Of a stretch of DNA of 64,000 nucleotides, positions 35,201 to 44,503 are shown in pieces. Numbering within the stretch: the first letter of the stretch is position 1; every line of letters begins with the position of its first letter. A program made the translations under genes and the position numbers. Source of the DNA: Kordiimonadales bacterium IMCC3096 (GTDB lineage: Bacteria > Pseudomonadota > Alphaproteobacteria > Minwuiales > Minwuiaceae). The stretch covers positions 1,272,001-1,336,000 of the forward strand of contig CP018227.1 of assembly GCA_016865035.1 (NCBI GenBank), written 5' to 3'. The notes under the pieces were generated by a model. The model was given only the letters and a program-made list of their open reading frames with translations, was not told the origin of the DNA and did no database searches.

Positions 35201-35688
35201 GCCTGCACATCGTCCATCACCCTGAACTCGGGCGAGATCCCGGCTTCCAGCGGGAACCGCCCCAGCACGGAACTGGCGAAGGCGTGGATGGTCTGGATCT
35301 TCAGCCCGCCCGGCGTCTCCAGCGCCCGCGCGAACAGGCGACGGGCGATGCCGAGGTCGATGTCGTCGCCCGCAGGCCGGCCGACCAGCTCGCCAAGTTG
35401 CGCCCGCAACTCCGCATTGCCCAGCGTCGCCCATTCCCCCAGTCGGGTGAACAGCCGGTTCTCCATCTCCGCCGCCGCGGCCTTGGTGAAGGTCAGGCTC
35501 AGGATGCGGCTGGGTTCGGCGCCGGCGAGCATCAGCCGCACCACACGGTCGGTCAGCACCCGCGTCTTGCCGGACCCGGCATTGGCGCTGACCCAGGCGG
35601 AGGTCAGCGGATGCGCCGCCTGCCGCTGTCGCCTGATGGTGTCGGGCAGATCGACGGATCGACGGTTCACGGGCACCGGATCGGTCAT
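32236..35688 (-). CDS. addA: Double-strand break repair helicase-nuclease subunit AddA
   Basis: A 1150-residue UvrD-like helicase with a C-terminal RecB-type nuclease. Motif I is SANAGSGKTRVLTDRV (about 34-49) and motif II is ILIDEAQDTS. The helicase core continues with GDEKQSIYSFQGA, MTVHGAKGLEAPVVFLPDT and LLYVAMTRAEDRLYV. The nuclease motif is IIVADYKTNRPP near the C-terminus. With AddB it processes DNA ends at Chi-like sites and loads RecA. Its ATG overlaps the addB stop as ATGA. Confidence 0.96.
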   Translation of the reverse strand: MTDPVPVNRRSVDLPDTIRRQRQAAHPLTSAWVSANAGSGKTRVLTDRVVRLMLAGAEPSRILSLTFTKAAAAEMENRLFTRLGEWATLGNAELRAQLGELVGRPAGDDIDLGIARRLFARALETPGGLKIQTIHAFASSVLGRFPLEAGISPEFRVMDDVQANEVKAGLKEDLLAGRHEDAAVRGAVDRLVDWLPDTEFEALLNSALWRRDALATVLQARGGPQGTADALRRQLGLSAGETVDDVLLAGCRFGAFNELGLRRSLAAFRQDSTATAKRNAERLSAWLGADDAGRVEMFDDYCAMFLTRSGEPVKRLVTKSTEEADPGVTDVMLEEQDRICVTHDRLRAARLADRTADFLILAGRLLDGYAQAKQRRGMLDHDDLILRLRELLRRDRGWVHYKLDQGIDHILIDEAQDTSPAQWDIARELSEEFFDGEGARAGVRTVFAVGDEKQSIYSFQGADPAGFQRNREWFAGRVEGVNETFAAIDLQLSFRSTTAILSAVDHVLSGERAHGVTADNSAPSHHAFRAGTPGLVELWPLVEPVERPEKNRWDAPLNQETVDSPRRRLAQAIAARIAAMINDGETIGDVAGGNHPARAIRAGDVMILVRKRDALVVEISRALKAFGVPVAGSDRMRLTEQVAIMDLMVLGDFLLLPEDDLALATVLKSPLFGFDDDEDLFPLAHGREGTLWQALRARAGEQPHWQAALAELQDLLRLVDVQPPFEFYSGLLGPRGGRQRLIARLGPDQIDPIDEFLEAALADERHGPASMQGFLHRLRQQDVEIKRDMDHRHDAVRIMTVHGAKGLEAPVVFLPDTVSVPLAPRDRLTFLSGSDPRLPLVTGTAAENPVALQDHRDRIMLEQNWEYRRLLYVAMTRAEDRLYVCGCKTAREKEPKDDCWYRMVEAGLRQAGAVESEDGLLLGQAGESLAEILTGPETDTSLPDWALRAMPEEPTPPRPLSPSRPDGAEPAVRSPLAGPVAGSGALRRGVLIHYLLQVMPTLPEDAREARGLALLRRRAPELDAATATAMVAEAQSVMGAAALAPLFGPGSRAEAAITGVVDGVVVTGQVDRLLIGGDRIIVADYKTNRPPPQNVADVSPAYLRQMGLYRAVLRQLHPDRPVTAILVWTDEARAMALPDSLMDRALQRTA

Positions 35689-38654
35689 GGCTCCCCCTCC
35701 CCGCCGTCACGGGTCGACCACTCGGGCACCCTGGCCAGATGGTCATAGTCCCCCGGGTAGCCCAGGAACTGCACCCTGGGGCGCGACAGGTAAGGCGTTT
35801 CGGGATCGCGGTACTCCGCGATCATCTGCGCCAGCCCGGTCTCCGTATCCGCCAGCAGTTCGTCCAGCGGTCCCTTGACCGGCGACCACTGCCCGCCCTC
35901 CCGCGCGCCATGGACGCGCACATGCACCAGATCGGTCAGTTCCGCCGCGCCGACATCCGCGAAGCCACCGTCACGCAGGATCAGCCCCTGCAAAGGCATC
36001 TGCACGGCGAAGCCTGCCTTGATCTGCGGCAGGGTCGGCGGTGTGCCGGTCTTGTAGTCGATGATGCGCGCACTGCCGTCGGACATGACATCGATGCGGT
36101 CGGCCTTCGCCGTCAACCTGAAGTCAGCCAGCCCCGGCAGGCCGGGATGCACGCCCTTGATCTCCGCGAACCGGCGGACGACAGGGGCCGGATCATTCGC
36201 CTCCTGATTCAGCAGCCAGCGCGCCGCCTTCTCGAAGCGCCGCCACCAGAGCGCATGGATTGCCGGGCGATGGGCAAGCCGGGCGAACTGTGCCTGACCG
36301 ATGGTGCGCAGGCGCGGCCAGTCACTCGCCCGCCAGATGCCCGGAATATCCTTCGCCAACTGTTCGAACGCGGCATGGATCATGTCACCCTTCAGCCGCG
36401 GTCCCGGTTCCTCGTCCAGCGGATCGAGGGCGCGGAGCTTCAGGATGCGGCTGGCGTAGATGTCATAGGGATCGCGGATCAGCCGCTCGACCGCCGTCAC
36501 CGGCAACTCGACAGGCCGCGCCGAAACCGGCGGACGCGGCGAAGGCGGTACGGCGGGCGGCTGGTCCGGTGCCCGGTCAATGGCCTGTGCCCAGATCTTC
36601 GGCAGGGGGTCGGGAGCCAGTTCCAGCCCCGCCCCGCGCACGACACTGCGCAGCCGCAGCAGCCAGCGTGACGGCACCGTCGGTGTCCCCTCCGCCTTCA
36701 GCGACCGGGTCAGGACCACGGTTGCGGACGCGGCCAGTTGCGCGAAGTCATGCGCCTGCAGCCCGATCCGCCGTTCCGGTGACGGCAGGCCGAAGTCCGC
36801 CCGCATGCCACGACTCATCCACGGGTCAGCATCGGCGGCGGTGGGCCAGGTGCCCTCGTTCAACCCCCCCAGGATGACCAGATCGGCGGTCTGCAACCGC
36901 GCCTCCAGCGGTCCCAGGATGCGGATGCGTGGATGGGTGCCGAAACGCGGACGCACGGTCGATCCGCCGATCAGGCGGTCCAGCAGGTCCGGCCAGTCGG
37001 ACAGGCCCACCGGATCGGCGTCGCCGGAAACGTCGTGCAGCTCGGTGAAAAGGTCCGCCGCCCGCTCTCCGGCCTCCCCGTGCCAGAGCCGGTCCGCACC
37101 TGTCTCGGTATCCGTGGCGGCGGTGAACTCCGCCAGTTCGAGAAAGCCGCGCAGCAGGGCGTCCAGTGTGACAGGCCCCGCGGCCAGCATGTCCCGCAGC
37201 GGTCGCGAGACTTCCGCCAGGGTCAGCAGCCAGGCCGGCGCGTCGCCCATGCGATCATTCTCCGCCACGACCGCCAGAAAGCCCTCCAGATCCGCATGCA
37301 GGCGAATGCCCCGCATGGCGCGCCGTTCGAACGCGCGTACTGCGCGCCGGAGCTCTGCGGTCGGCAGTCCCATGCCCGCGAGCGGATGCTTCAGCAGGGC
37401 AAGCAATGTGACAGGACCAAAGCCATCCGCCAGCGCCGCCGCCAGCAGCCCGAGGAAGCGACCGGGCGGAGTCAGCCGCAACGGCGTGCCACCACTGTCG
37501 TCAACCGTGACCCCGAAGCGGGCGAGTTCCGCCGCGACGCGCCGCCCCAAGGCCCGGTCCGGCGTGACCAGTGCCGCCGTCCGCCCCGGCTGTTCCATCG
37601 CCTGGCGCAGCAGCAGGGCAATGGCCAGAGCCTCCTGCCCCGGATTCTCCGCCTCCACCAGCGACAGTCCCGACAGGGCTTCCGGCGTGATCCCGCTCAG
37701 GTCCTGCCACCGGTCAGTGGTGCTGGCCGGACGCAGCGCCTCGCGCAGCATATGTGCCCGTGCCGGGGACAGCGCGGTATCGGACGACCAGACGGCAACG
37801 TCGGAGGGATTGACGTGCAACTGGCGCAGCAGCAGCCGCATGCCGTGCTGCGGATGGGCCGGTTCCTCCAGAATCTCCGAATGCTCCCGCGCATCGACCT
37901 GATTGTCGAAGCCGGGCAACACGATCTGGCCATTCGGCAGGGCGGCCACGGCCTGCATCAGGTCGGCGGTTCCGGGCACGCTGCCGGTGGAGCCCGCGAT
38001 GATGACCGGGTGGTCGGTACCGGACTGCCGCCAGCGCGCGGCCAGACGCTGCATCAGCAGGTCGCGCCGCGTCGAGGGATCGATCAGGTCCATGTCGGCG
38101 AGGATGTCCGGCCAGGCTTCCGTGATGATTTTCAGGAACCGCAGCGTCTCTTCCCAATGCGCCTGATAGGTGTCGGGCACCAGGTCCTTCAGGTTGGCGA
38201 AGTTCAGCCGCTCCGTCGCGCTCTCGTCCAGCAGCCGGGCAAGGGCATCGGCAAGTGCCAGCGCGCCCGCCGGTCCGGCGGTGGCGATCGGCCCGGCCGC
38301 GACCAGCCGGGCCAGGATCAGCCTGCGCCGGGTCTCCGGCACCGGGGCGGCCAGGTCTTCCTCATCCACCGGATCCAGCAGGCTGACCGGCGGTTCGTCT
38401 TCCGAAAGGTCACCCAGCGGTCGCATGACCGGCAGCAGCAGTGCCTGCCCGTCGCTGACCCTCAGAAAGGCCTCTGTCAGGCTCCGCACCGCGCGGCGGG
38501 TGGGCAACAGGACCAGCGCGTCGGGCAGACGTCCGTCGCCGTCGGGGCCATGGCGCTGCAGCAGGACCCGCGCCAGACAATCGACGAAGGGCAGACCCGC
38601 CGGAATGGTCGCGACACTGTGCCTGCCCGAACTGTCCCTGGCAGGCGCATCCAT
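35685..38654 (-). CDS. addB: Double-strand break repair protein AddB
   Basis: The 989-residue partner of AddA, of the alphaproteobacterial type. The N-terminal half is a degenerate helicase (LVLLPTRRAVRSLTEAFL), with a later LVILGGLNEGTWPTAADADP motif typical of AddB. The C-terminal RecB-like nuclease contains SARIIDYKTGTPPT. It starts two bases after the murU stop (GGAGACTGAGCATG) and is translationally coupled to addA. Confidence 0.95.
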   Translation of the reverse strand: MDAPARDSSGRHSVATIPAGLPFVDCLARVLLQRHGPDGDGRLPDALVLLPTRRAVRSLTEAFLRVSDGQALLLPVMRPLGDLSEDEPPVSLLDPVDEEDLAAPVPETRRRLILARLVAAGPIATAGPAGALALADALARLLDESATERLNFANLKDLVPDTYQAHWEETLRFLKIITEAWPDILADMDLIDPSTRRDLLMQRLAARWRQSGTDHPVIIAGSTGSVPGTADLMQAVAALPNGQIVLPGFDNQVDAREHSEILEEPAHPQHGMRLLLRQLHVNPSDVAVWSSDTALSPARAHMLREALRPASTTDRWQDLSGITPEALSGLSLVEAENPGQEALAIALLLRQAMEQPGRTAALVTPDRALGRRVAAELARFGVTVDDSGGTPLRLTPPGRFLGLLAAALADGFGPVTLLALLKHPLAGMGLPTAELRRAVRAFERRAMRGIRLHADLEGFLAVVAENDRMGDAPAWLLTLAEVSRPLRDMLAAGPVTLDALLRGFLELAEFTAATDTETGADRLWHGEAGERAADLFTELHDVSGDADPVGLSDWPDLLDRLIGGSTVRPRFGTHPRIRILGPLEARLQTADLVILGGLNEGTWPTAADADPWMSRGMRADFGLPSPERRIGLQAHDFAQLAASATVVLTRSLKAEGTPTVPSRWLLRLRSVVRGAGLELAPDPLPKIWAQAIDRAPDQPPAVPPSPRPPVSARPVELPVTAVERLIRDPYDIYASRILKLRALDPLDEEPGPRLKGDMIHAAFEQLAKDIPGIWRASDWPRLRTIGQAQFARLAHRPAIHALWWRRFEKAARWLLNQEANDPAPVVRRFAEIKGVHPGLPGLADFRLTAKADRIDVMSDGSARIIDYKTGTPPTLPQIKAGFAVQMPLQGLILRDGGFADVGAAELTDLVHVRVHGAREGGQWSPVKGPLDELLADTETGLAQMIAEYRDPETPYLSRPRVQFLGYPGDYDHLARVPEWSTRDGGEGEP

Positions 38655-38656
38655 GC

Positions 38657-39400
38657 TCAGTCTCCCCGGTCGTCGGAACGGCGCAGTTCCCGTTCCGCCA
38701 TCGCCAGCCCGGCAGGTGTCCCCACCTCCAGCCAGTCGCCGTCATGGCGGGTGCCGAACAGCCGCCCCGCCTCCTGCGCCAGATCGTAGATCCGGTTCAG
38801 CGAGAAGGGTTCGACCGTCATCCCGTCAAACACTTCCGGCCGCAGGATCTGCACGCCGGAGAAGAGGAACGGTGCCACCTTCGGCGCCTTGCGCCGGATC
38901 AGCCGCCCCGCGGGGTCCATGTGAAAATCACCCTGTCCGCGATAGCCGAGGGCGCGGATCGTCGGCTGCATCATCAGCAGCGCATCCATGCGATCCGGGT
39001 CGAAGTGCCGGCCCATCAGGGCCAGGGTATCCGTCAGCCCGTCGCGCCAGATCATGTCGGAATTTACCACCAGGAAAGGCTCGTTCCCCAGCAGCGGCAG
39101 GGCCTGCAGCACGCCGCCACCGGTCTCCAGCAGCACTTCCTCGTGCGACAGCACGATGTTGGGCGATCCGCGCCGGTTCAGGTGCGCCGCCAGCATGTCC
39201 GCGCGATAGTGCAGGTTGACCACGACATCGGTCACACCCACCGCTTCCAGCCGGTCCAGGGTGCGGTCGATCAGGCTGCGCCCCGCCACATTCACCAACG
39301 GTTTCGGGCGTGACAGGGTATGCGGGCGGAGCCGCTTCCCCAGTCCCGCCGCCAGAACCATGGCCGTGCGGGGCAGTCCCGGCCGCTCAGTCTCCGCCAT
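38657..39400 (-). CDS. murU: N-acetylmuramate alpha-1-phosphate uridylyltransferase MurU
   Basis: A 247-residue sugar nucleotidyltransferase with the activating motif MVLAAGLGKRLRPHTLSRPKPLV (residues 14-36), the metal-binding Asp in FLVVNSDMIW and the C-terminal DWLEVGTPAGLA. Adjacent amgK, overlapping by one base (TGATG), identifies the pair as the recycling route that turns MurNAc into MurNAc-1-P and then UDP-MurNAc, bypassing de novo synthesis and lowering fosfomycin sensitivity. Confidence 0.92.
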   Translation of the reverse strand: MAETERPGLPRTAMVLAAGLGKRLRPHTLSRPKPLVNVAGRSLIDRTLDRLEAVGVTDVVVNLHYRADMLAAHLNRRGSPNIVLSHEEVLLETGGGVLQALPLLGNEPFLVVNSDMIWRDGLTDTLALMGRHFDPDRMDALLMMQPTIRALGYRGQGDFHMDPAGRLIRRKAPKVAPFLFSGVQILRPEVFDGMTVEPFSLNRIYDLAQEAGRLFGTRHDGDWLEVGTPAGLAMAERELRRSDDRGD

Positions 39401-40404
39401 CAGTCTCTCCGCTCCATCTCGTCCGCCTGCCGGTCCTGCGGTGCATGCTGCGCCACCCAGTCCCGAACCGGCGCCAGCGCGTCATGTTCCAGATCACGCC
39501 GCACCAGTCGCCAGGTGCGCGCCAGCCAGCCTGTATAGGACGGCTTGCCGTCACGCCGCCACAGTCGGGTGAAGACGCCGAGAATGCGCATGTTCCGCTG
39601 CGCACCCAGCACGGCAAGCCGGGCGCGAAAGGTTTCACCGTCCAGACCGGTCGTTTCCAGATAATGCGCCAGCAGGTCCGACGCCAGTCCCGGGTCGATG
39701 TCGCGGCGCACATCCGACAACAGCGAAGCCACATCGTAGGCCGGATCACCACCGACAGCATCCTGGAAATCCAGCAGACCGACCCGCGCGTTTCCGGTCC
39801 GCTCCGGCAGCCAGATCAGATTGTCCACGTGATAGTCGCGCAACACCAGCGTGTCGCAGGACACGCGGCAGCCCTGAAGCACCTGTCGCCAGGCATCAAG
39901 GAAGCTGTCGGTCTCCAGGCCGGAGGCCGGTCGGCCATGCATCTCCGGGAACCGCCATTCGAGGAACAGCGCCACTTCCGACAGCAGGACCCCGGCGTCA
40001 TGGCGCGGCAGGTCCGATGGTACCTGCTGACCCTTCAGGGCGGCCAGCACATCGATGGCTGCCGTATAGAGTTTCGGCTCCAGCGACGGATCATCGCCGA
40101 TCAGATGGCTGAACAGATCGTCACCCAGATCCTCCAGCAGAAGAAAACCGGCCTGTGCATCCTCTGCCACCACCTCGGGCGCGGACAGTCCCCACTGCCG
40201 AAGCTGCTTCGCGATGCGGACGAAGGGGCGGACATCCTCGTTCACCGGCGGAGCATCCATCAGCACCAGCACCCGTCCATCCCGGCCATGGACGCGGTGA
40301 TAGCTGCGGAAGGACGCGTCGGCGGCCAGCGGACGCACCTCTGACCCGGCCAGACCCGCTCCCTGCAGCAGGGACTGCAAGGCGTTCTGTCGGTCAGGCT
40401 CCAA
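39400..40404 (-). CDS. amgK: MurNAc/GlcNAc anomeric kinase AmgK
   Basis: A 334-residue aminoglycoside-phosphotransferase fold kinase that phosphorylates the anomeric carbon of MurNAc. Visible: N-lobe with LAADASFRSYHRV, hinge FLLLEDLGDDLF, catalytic loop LRDYHVDNLIWLPE and metal-binding GLLDFQDAVGGDPAYDVASL. Its 5' end overlaps tsaE by 11 nt and its 3' end overlaps murU, the canonical alphaproteobacterial order. Confidence 0.93.
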   Translation of the reverse strand: MEPDRQNALQSLLQGAGLAGSEVRPLAADASFRSYHRVHGRDGRVLVLMDAPPVNEDVRPFVRIAKQLRQWGLSAPEVVAEDAQAGFLLLEDLGDDLFSHLIGDDPSLEPKLYTAAIDVLAALKGQQVPSDLPRHDAGVLLSEVALFLEWRFPEMHGRPASGLETDSFLDAWRQVLQGCRVSCDTLVLRDYHVDNLIWLPERTGNARVGLLDFQDAVGGDPAYDVASLLSDVRRDIDPGLASDLLAHYLETTGLDGETFRARLAVLGAQRNMRILGVFTRLWRRDGKPSYTGWLARTWRLVRRDLEHDALAPVRDWVAQHAPQDRQADEMERRD

Positions 40405-40846
40405 GGAACCGCTCCACGATTGCAGCAGGTCCGCTGACCCTGGCCTGGCGACGGTCCGATACTGCCGTGAGTTCGATCCGCAGCGCCTCCGATGGTGTCA
40501 GGTCGCCCAGCCGGTCCGGCCATTCCACGATCACTGATCCATCGTCCAGCGCATCCAGAAATCCGAGTTCCATCACATCGTCCGCCCCCTCCAGCCGGTA
40601 GAGGTCGAAATGGGTGATCAGCAGGTCACGGAACTCGTAGGGAATGACGAGATTGAATGTCGGACTGGGCACGTCGATCGGCTGACCTGCCCGCGCCCTG
40701 ATGACAGCCCGCGCCAGCTCCGTCTTGCCGGCGCCCAGGTCACCGGACAGCAGCAGTGCATCGCCGACCTGCAGGGCCTCCGACAGGCGCTGGCCCAACG
40801 CCCCTGTCGCCTGCATGCTGTCCAGCGGAATGTCGCGTGTGATCAT
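40394..40846 (-). CDS. tsaE: tRNA threonylcarbamoyladenosine biosynthesis ATPase TsaE
   Basis: A 150-residue P-loop protein that powers the TsaBDE complex making t6A37 in ANN-decoding tRNAs. Walker A is GDLGAGKT (35-42); family features are VPSPTFNLVIPYE, ITHFDLYRLEGADD and VIVEWPDRLGD. It lies six bases after the divL stop. Confidence 0.95.
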   Translation of the reverse strand: MITRDIPLDSMQATGALGQRLSEALQVGDALLLSGDLGAGKTELARAVIRARAGQPIDVPSPTFNLVIPYEFRDLLITHFDLYRLEGADDVMELGFLDALDDGSVIVEWPDRLGDLTPSEALRIELTAVSDRRQARVSGPAAIVERFLGA

Positions 40847-40852
40847 GCGGTC

Positions 40853-43102
40853 TCAGGCTTCGGGCTTGTCCGCAGGACCGGAGACCGGCACAACCATTCC
40901 GGATAGTGCGGGCGTCGGAACATCCTCGAAATCCTGATCGAACTCCGCATCAATGGCAATGAAGCGGCATGAAACCCGCGTGCCCACACCGCTCTCCGAG
41001 CGCAGCACCACCGAGCCACCCATCAGTTCCATCAGGCTGCGCACCAGCGCCAGTCCCAGCCCGGCGCCGCGGCGGGTGTGGCGGTCGCTGGTCCGGAAGG
41101 TCTCGAAGACCCTCTCCTGCTCTTCCTCCGGGATGCCGATGCCATTGTCCTCGACGGACAGTTCGACCGTGTCCTCGACCTTGCTTGCCGTGATCACGAC
41201 CTCGCCACCCGGGGGCGTGAACTTCACCGCATTGCTGATCAGGTTGCCCAGGATCTGCTCCACGCGTCGCTGGTCGCTGACCATCTCGCTGAGTGCCTGG
41301 GCGATGTCCACCCGCAGGCGAATCTGGCGACGCTGCGCCCGGTCACGATATTTCTCCAGCACCGAATCGATGGCGTCCGCGATGCGGAACGGTTCCATGT
41401 CCACATGCAGATGACCCGCCTGGATCGAAGCAAGGTCGAGCATGTCGTTGATCATGGAGAGGAACTGGCCCGACGCCTCCAGAATGCCCGACGAGTATTC
41501 CCGCTGCCGCTCGTTCAGGGTGCCGAAATAGTCATTGTGCAGGATCTCGGCAAAACCGAGGATCGTGTTGAGCGGCGTCCGCAGCTCATAGGACATGTTC
41601 TCCAGGAACTCGCTCTTGATCAGGTCGGCGGCGACCAGCGCCTCGTTCCGCTCCCGCAGGGCGCGCTCGATCCGCAGCGAATCCGTGACATCGATGTAGG
41701 TGAACAGCGTCCTCGGATCCGGCAGGCCGGTGGCGGCATAATCGACGATGCGCCCGTCCGGCAGTTCCATGCGGCCATTGCCGGCCCGCATCTCCGTGGC
41801 GGATGCGATCAGGCTTTCCCGCATCTCGGTGTAGACGCCGGGTTCCTCCCAGAGATCAATGACCCGATCGAGCAACTCCCGGACATGCGGCTGCTTCTCC
41901 GTGACCTCTTCCGTGATCCCCAGCATCTGGCGGTAGCCGAAGTTGGTCAGGTTCAGACGACCGTCCGGCCCGAAGACGGCCACGGCCTCATGCAGGTTGT
42001 CCAGCGTCGCGCGCTGCACGGCGATCAGGGTATTCAGCGTCCGCTCCAGCACGATGCGGTCCGTCGCATCCTCCACCATGAACAGCAGGCCACCGAAACT
42101 GTGGCGGGTGATGGTTTCACGAACCATCCGCTCGTCAGGTAGCTGGTACAGATCCTCGAAGGGTTCCAGCAGCGTGCTGAAGAAGGCCTCGCGGTTGCGG
42201 CGGAACTGGCGATACTCCACCTGCTCCGGCAGCTTCCGGTTCTGGTGCAGCCGGTCCATGACCTCGCCCAGGGTCGGCTGGTGCCCGACGAATTCCTCCT
42301 CAAGCCCCCAGAACTGGGTGAAGGCCCGGTTGGCGAAGATCAGCCGCTTCTCCCGGTCGTAGATACCTACAGCCGTCGACATGTGCTGCAGCACTTCGTT
42401 GTTCGCGCGGATATGGCGGCGCAGTTCCCGGCGCAGTTCCTCCGCATCCGAGATGTCGATGGCGAAGCCGGCCGACTCATCCTCCGACAGCAGCGGGGTT
42501 TCCATGACCTGAAAGACCCGACGCTGTCCCTCGACGACGAAGCGCCGTTCCTCCCCCGCGATCGCTTCCTCGTCACGTGCCTTGGCCACCAGCGCCTGCG
42601 GCCGGTTCCTGTCGGCCTTCGACGCCAGCTCCTCATGGGTACCTTCGTCGCCCAGCATCTCGGCCAGTGTGGCATTGCGCCAGATGATGTCTCCGGCGAG
42701 GTCACGACGCCAGGTCGCGAAGGGCGCAGCATTCAGCAGATTGCGGTACTGGTCCCGCTCCCGCCCCAGCGATGCCAGCTTGTCCTTCGTCAGGCCGATC
42801 TCGGCGGTCTGGCGCTGCACATCATTGCGAAACGCCTCCCGCTCCGCCGACAGTGTCGCCATCTCCGCACGCATCCTGCGCAGGGTGCTGCTCTGCCGCC
42901 GGCGCATGAATGTGGCGACGGTACCGACAATGGCCGCACCTGCGATGATGCCGACAATCAGGACCAGCAAGGGCGGATCGGGCGAATCAGGATTGTGGCT
43001 GATGGCATGTGCACCGCCGCTCCAGCCAAGGCAAAGAGCCGCGCCTGTCCAGGCGCCGGACAGACGGCACCTCAAGGACGGCGCTACGAAGCTCATTTTC
43101 AT
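40853..43102 (-). CDS. divL: DivL-like cell-cycle sensor kinase with tyrosine in place of the phospho-histidine
   Basis: A protein of about 749 residues with an N-terminal signal/membrane segment (about 8-55; LLVLIVGIIAGAAIVGTVAT), a coiled coil, several PAS domains, a HisKA-like dimerisation domain and an HATPase domain (NLISNAVKFTPPGG, VEDNGIGIPEEE, GAGLGLALVRSL). The H-box reads FLENMSYELRTPLN: the codon at 41588-41590 is TAT, giving Tyr where His is normal. This is the mark of Caulobacter DivL (Tyr550), which binds DivK and steers CckA and thus CtrA. Start set at ATG 43102; a GTG at 43147 lies in a hairpin loop. First gene of the divL-tsaE-amgK-murU-addB-addA run. Confidence 0.9.
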   Translation of the reverse strand: MKMSFVAPSLRCRLSGAWTGAALCLGWSGGAHAISHNPDSPDPPLLVLIVGIIAGAAIVGTVATFMRRRQSSTLRRMRAEMATLSAEREAFRNDVQRQTAEIGLTKDKLASLGRERDQYRNLLNAAPFATWRRDLAGDIIWRNATLAEMLGDEGTHEELASKADRNRPQALVAKARDEEAIAGEERRFVVEGQRRVFQVMETPLLSEDESAGFAIDISDAEELRRELRRHIRANNEVLQHMSTAVGIYDREKRLIFANRAFTQFWGLEEEFVGHQPTLGEVMDRLHQNRKLPEQVEYRQFRRNREAFFSTLLEPFEDLYQLPDERMVRETITRHSFGGLLFMVEDATDRIVLERTLNTLIAVQRATLDNLHEAVAVFGPDGRLNLTNFGYRQMLGITEEVTEKQPHVRELLDRVIDLWEEPGVYTEMRESLIASATEMRAGNGRMELPDGRIVDYAATGLPDPRTLFTYIDVTDSLRIERALRERNEALVAADLIKSEFLENMSYELRTPLNTILGFAEILHNDYFGTLNERQREYSSGILEASGQFLSMINDMLDLASIQAGHLHVDMEPFRIADAIDSVLEKYRDRAQRRQIRLRVDIAQALSEMVSDQRRVEQILGNLISNAVKFTPPGGEVVITASKVEDTVELSVEDNGIGIPEEEQERVFETFRTSDRHTRRGAGLGLALVRSLMELMGGSVVLRSESGVGTRVSCRFIAIDAEFDQDFEDVPTPALSGMVVPVSGPADKPEA

Positions 43103-43130
43103 TCGGTCTTGCCTGCGCGGTTTCTGCAAG

Positions 43131-43169
43131 ATCTTCCCGGTGGACACATTATTAGGCCACCGGGAAGAT
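43131..43169 (-). terminator. Perfect 13-bp hairpin between ahcY and divL
   Basis: Arms 43131-43143 and 43157-43169 (ATCTTCCCGGTGG and its exact complement) enclose a 13-nt loop. It begins 32 nt after the ahcY stop and ends 28 nt before the divL start. No T-run follows on the minus strand, so it may be a partial terminator or an RNA-stability/attenuation hairpin rather than a strong stop. Confidence 0.55.
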
Positions 43170-43201
43170 TGAAGAAAAGTAACCGAAACGCGGCCCCGTG
43201 G

Positions 43202-44497
43202 TCAGTAGCGGTAATGTTCCGGCTTGAACGGGCCGACGGCAGGGATGCCAAGGTACTTCGACTGTTCATCAGAGAGCTGGGTCAGCTTCACGCCCAGACG
43301 CGCGAGATGCAATGCCGCGACCTTCTCGTCCAGATGCTTCGGCAGCACATAGACTTCACGGTCGTAGTTCTTGTGGTTCTCCCACAGTTCGATCTGCGCC
43401 AGGACCTGGTTGGTGAAGGACGCACTCATGACGAAGCTCGGATGACCCGTGGCACAGCCCAGGTTCACCAGCCGGCCCTCGGCCAGCAGGATCAGGCGCT
43501 TGCCGTCAGGGAACTCGACCTCGTCGACCTGCGGCTTCACGTTGTGCCAGGTGTAGTTGCGCAGACCCGCGACCTGGATCTCCGAATCGAAGTGGCCGAT
43601 GTTGCAGACAATGGCGCGGTCCTTCATGTCCCGCATGTGATCGACGGTGATCACGTCCTTGTTGCCGGTGGCGGTGACGAAGATGTCCGCGGTGCCCGCA
43701 ACATCTTCCATCGTCTTGACGTCGTAGCCTTCCATGGCGGCCTGCAGCGCGCAGATCGGATCGATCTCCGTGACGATCACCCGGGCACCCTGGCTGCGCA
43801 GGCTCTCGGCGGAACCCTTGCCCACGTCGCCGAAGCCGCAGACCACGGCGACCTTGCCGGCCAGCATCACGTCTGTGGCCCGCTTGATGCCGTCGACCAG
43901 GCTCTCGCGGCAGCCGTAGAGGTTGTCGAACTTCGACTTGGTCACGGAGTCGTTCACGTTGATGGCCGGAACCTTCAGGGTCTTGGCCTTCGCCATCTCG
44001 TAGAGGCGATGCACGCCTGTTGTGGTTTCCTCCGACAGGCCACGCACGTCGTCCAGCAGCTCCGGGAAGTTCTCGTGCATGCGCTGGGTCAGATCACCGC
44101 CATCATCCAGGATCATGTTGGGACGCCAGCCGTCCGGCCCCTCGATCGTCATGTCGATGGCCCACCAGAACTCATCGTCATCCATGCCCTTCCAGGCGAA
44201 GACGGGGATACCGGCGGCGGCAATGGCTGCAGCGGCCTGGTCCTGGGTGGAGAAGATGTTGCACGACGACCAGCGGATCTCCGCGCCCAGCGCGGTCAGG
44301 GTCTCGATCAGCACCGCGGTCTGGATGGTCATGTGCAGGCAGCCGGCGATGCGTGCGCCCTTCAGCGGCTTGGACGCGCCGAATTCCTCACGCAGCGACA
44401 TCAGGCCGGGCATCTCGGTCTCGGCGATGGCGATCTCCTTGCGGCCCCAGTCCGCCAGGCCCATGTCGGCGACCTTGTAGTCGGTAAAAGTGCTCAT
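43202..44497 (-). CDS. ahcY: Adenosylhomocysteinase (S-adenosyl-L-homocysteine hydrolase)
   Basis: A 431-residue NAD-dependent enzyme that splits S-adenosylhomocysteine to adenosine and homocysteine, clearing the product of methyltransferases. Seen: start region [36 protein letters not shown]-binding [15 protein letters not shown], and the C-terminal [17 protein letters not shown] ... FKPEHYRY. Of tandem ATG codons I prefer the second (44497), six bases after GGAG. A structured leader precedes it. Confidence 0.97.
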   Translation of the reverse strand: MSTFTDYKVADMGLADWGRKEIAIAETEMPGLMSLREEFGASKPLKGARIAGCLHMTIQTAVLIETLTALGAEIRWSSCNIFSTQDQAAAAIAAAGIPVFAWKGMDDDEFWWAIDMTIEGPDGWRPNMILDDGGDLTQRMHENFPELLDDVRGLSEETTTGVHRLYEMAKAKTLKVPAINVNDSVTKSKFDNLYGCRESLVDGIKRATDVMLAGKVAVVCGFGDVGKGSAESLRSQGARVIVTEIDPICALQAAMEGYDVKTMEDVAGTADIFVTATGNKDVITVDHMRDMKDRAIVCNIGHFDSEIQVAGLRNYTWHNVKPQVDEVEFPDGKRLILLAEGRLVNLGCATGHPSFVMSASFTNQVLAQIELWENHKNYDREVYVLPKHLDEKVAALHLARLGVKLTQLSDEQSKYLGIPAVGPFKPEHYRY

Positions 44498-44503
44498 CAT
44501 CTG

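Noticed and set aside
33904-38789. Open frames of about 600 codons antisense to addA and addB
   Set aside because: They run across several genes' reverse strands and show biased low-complexity composition. The sense-strand products are clear.
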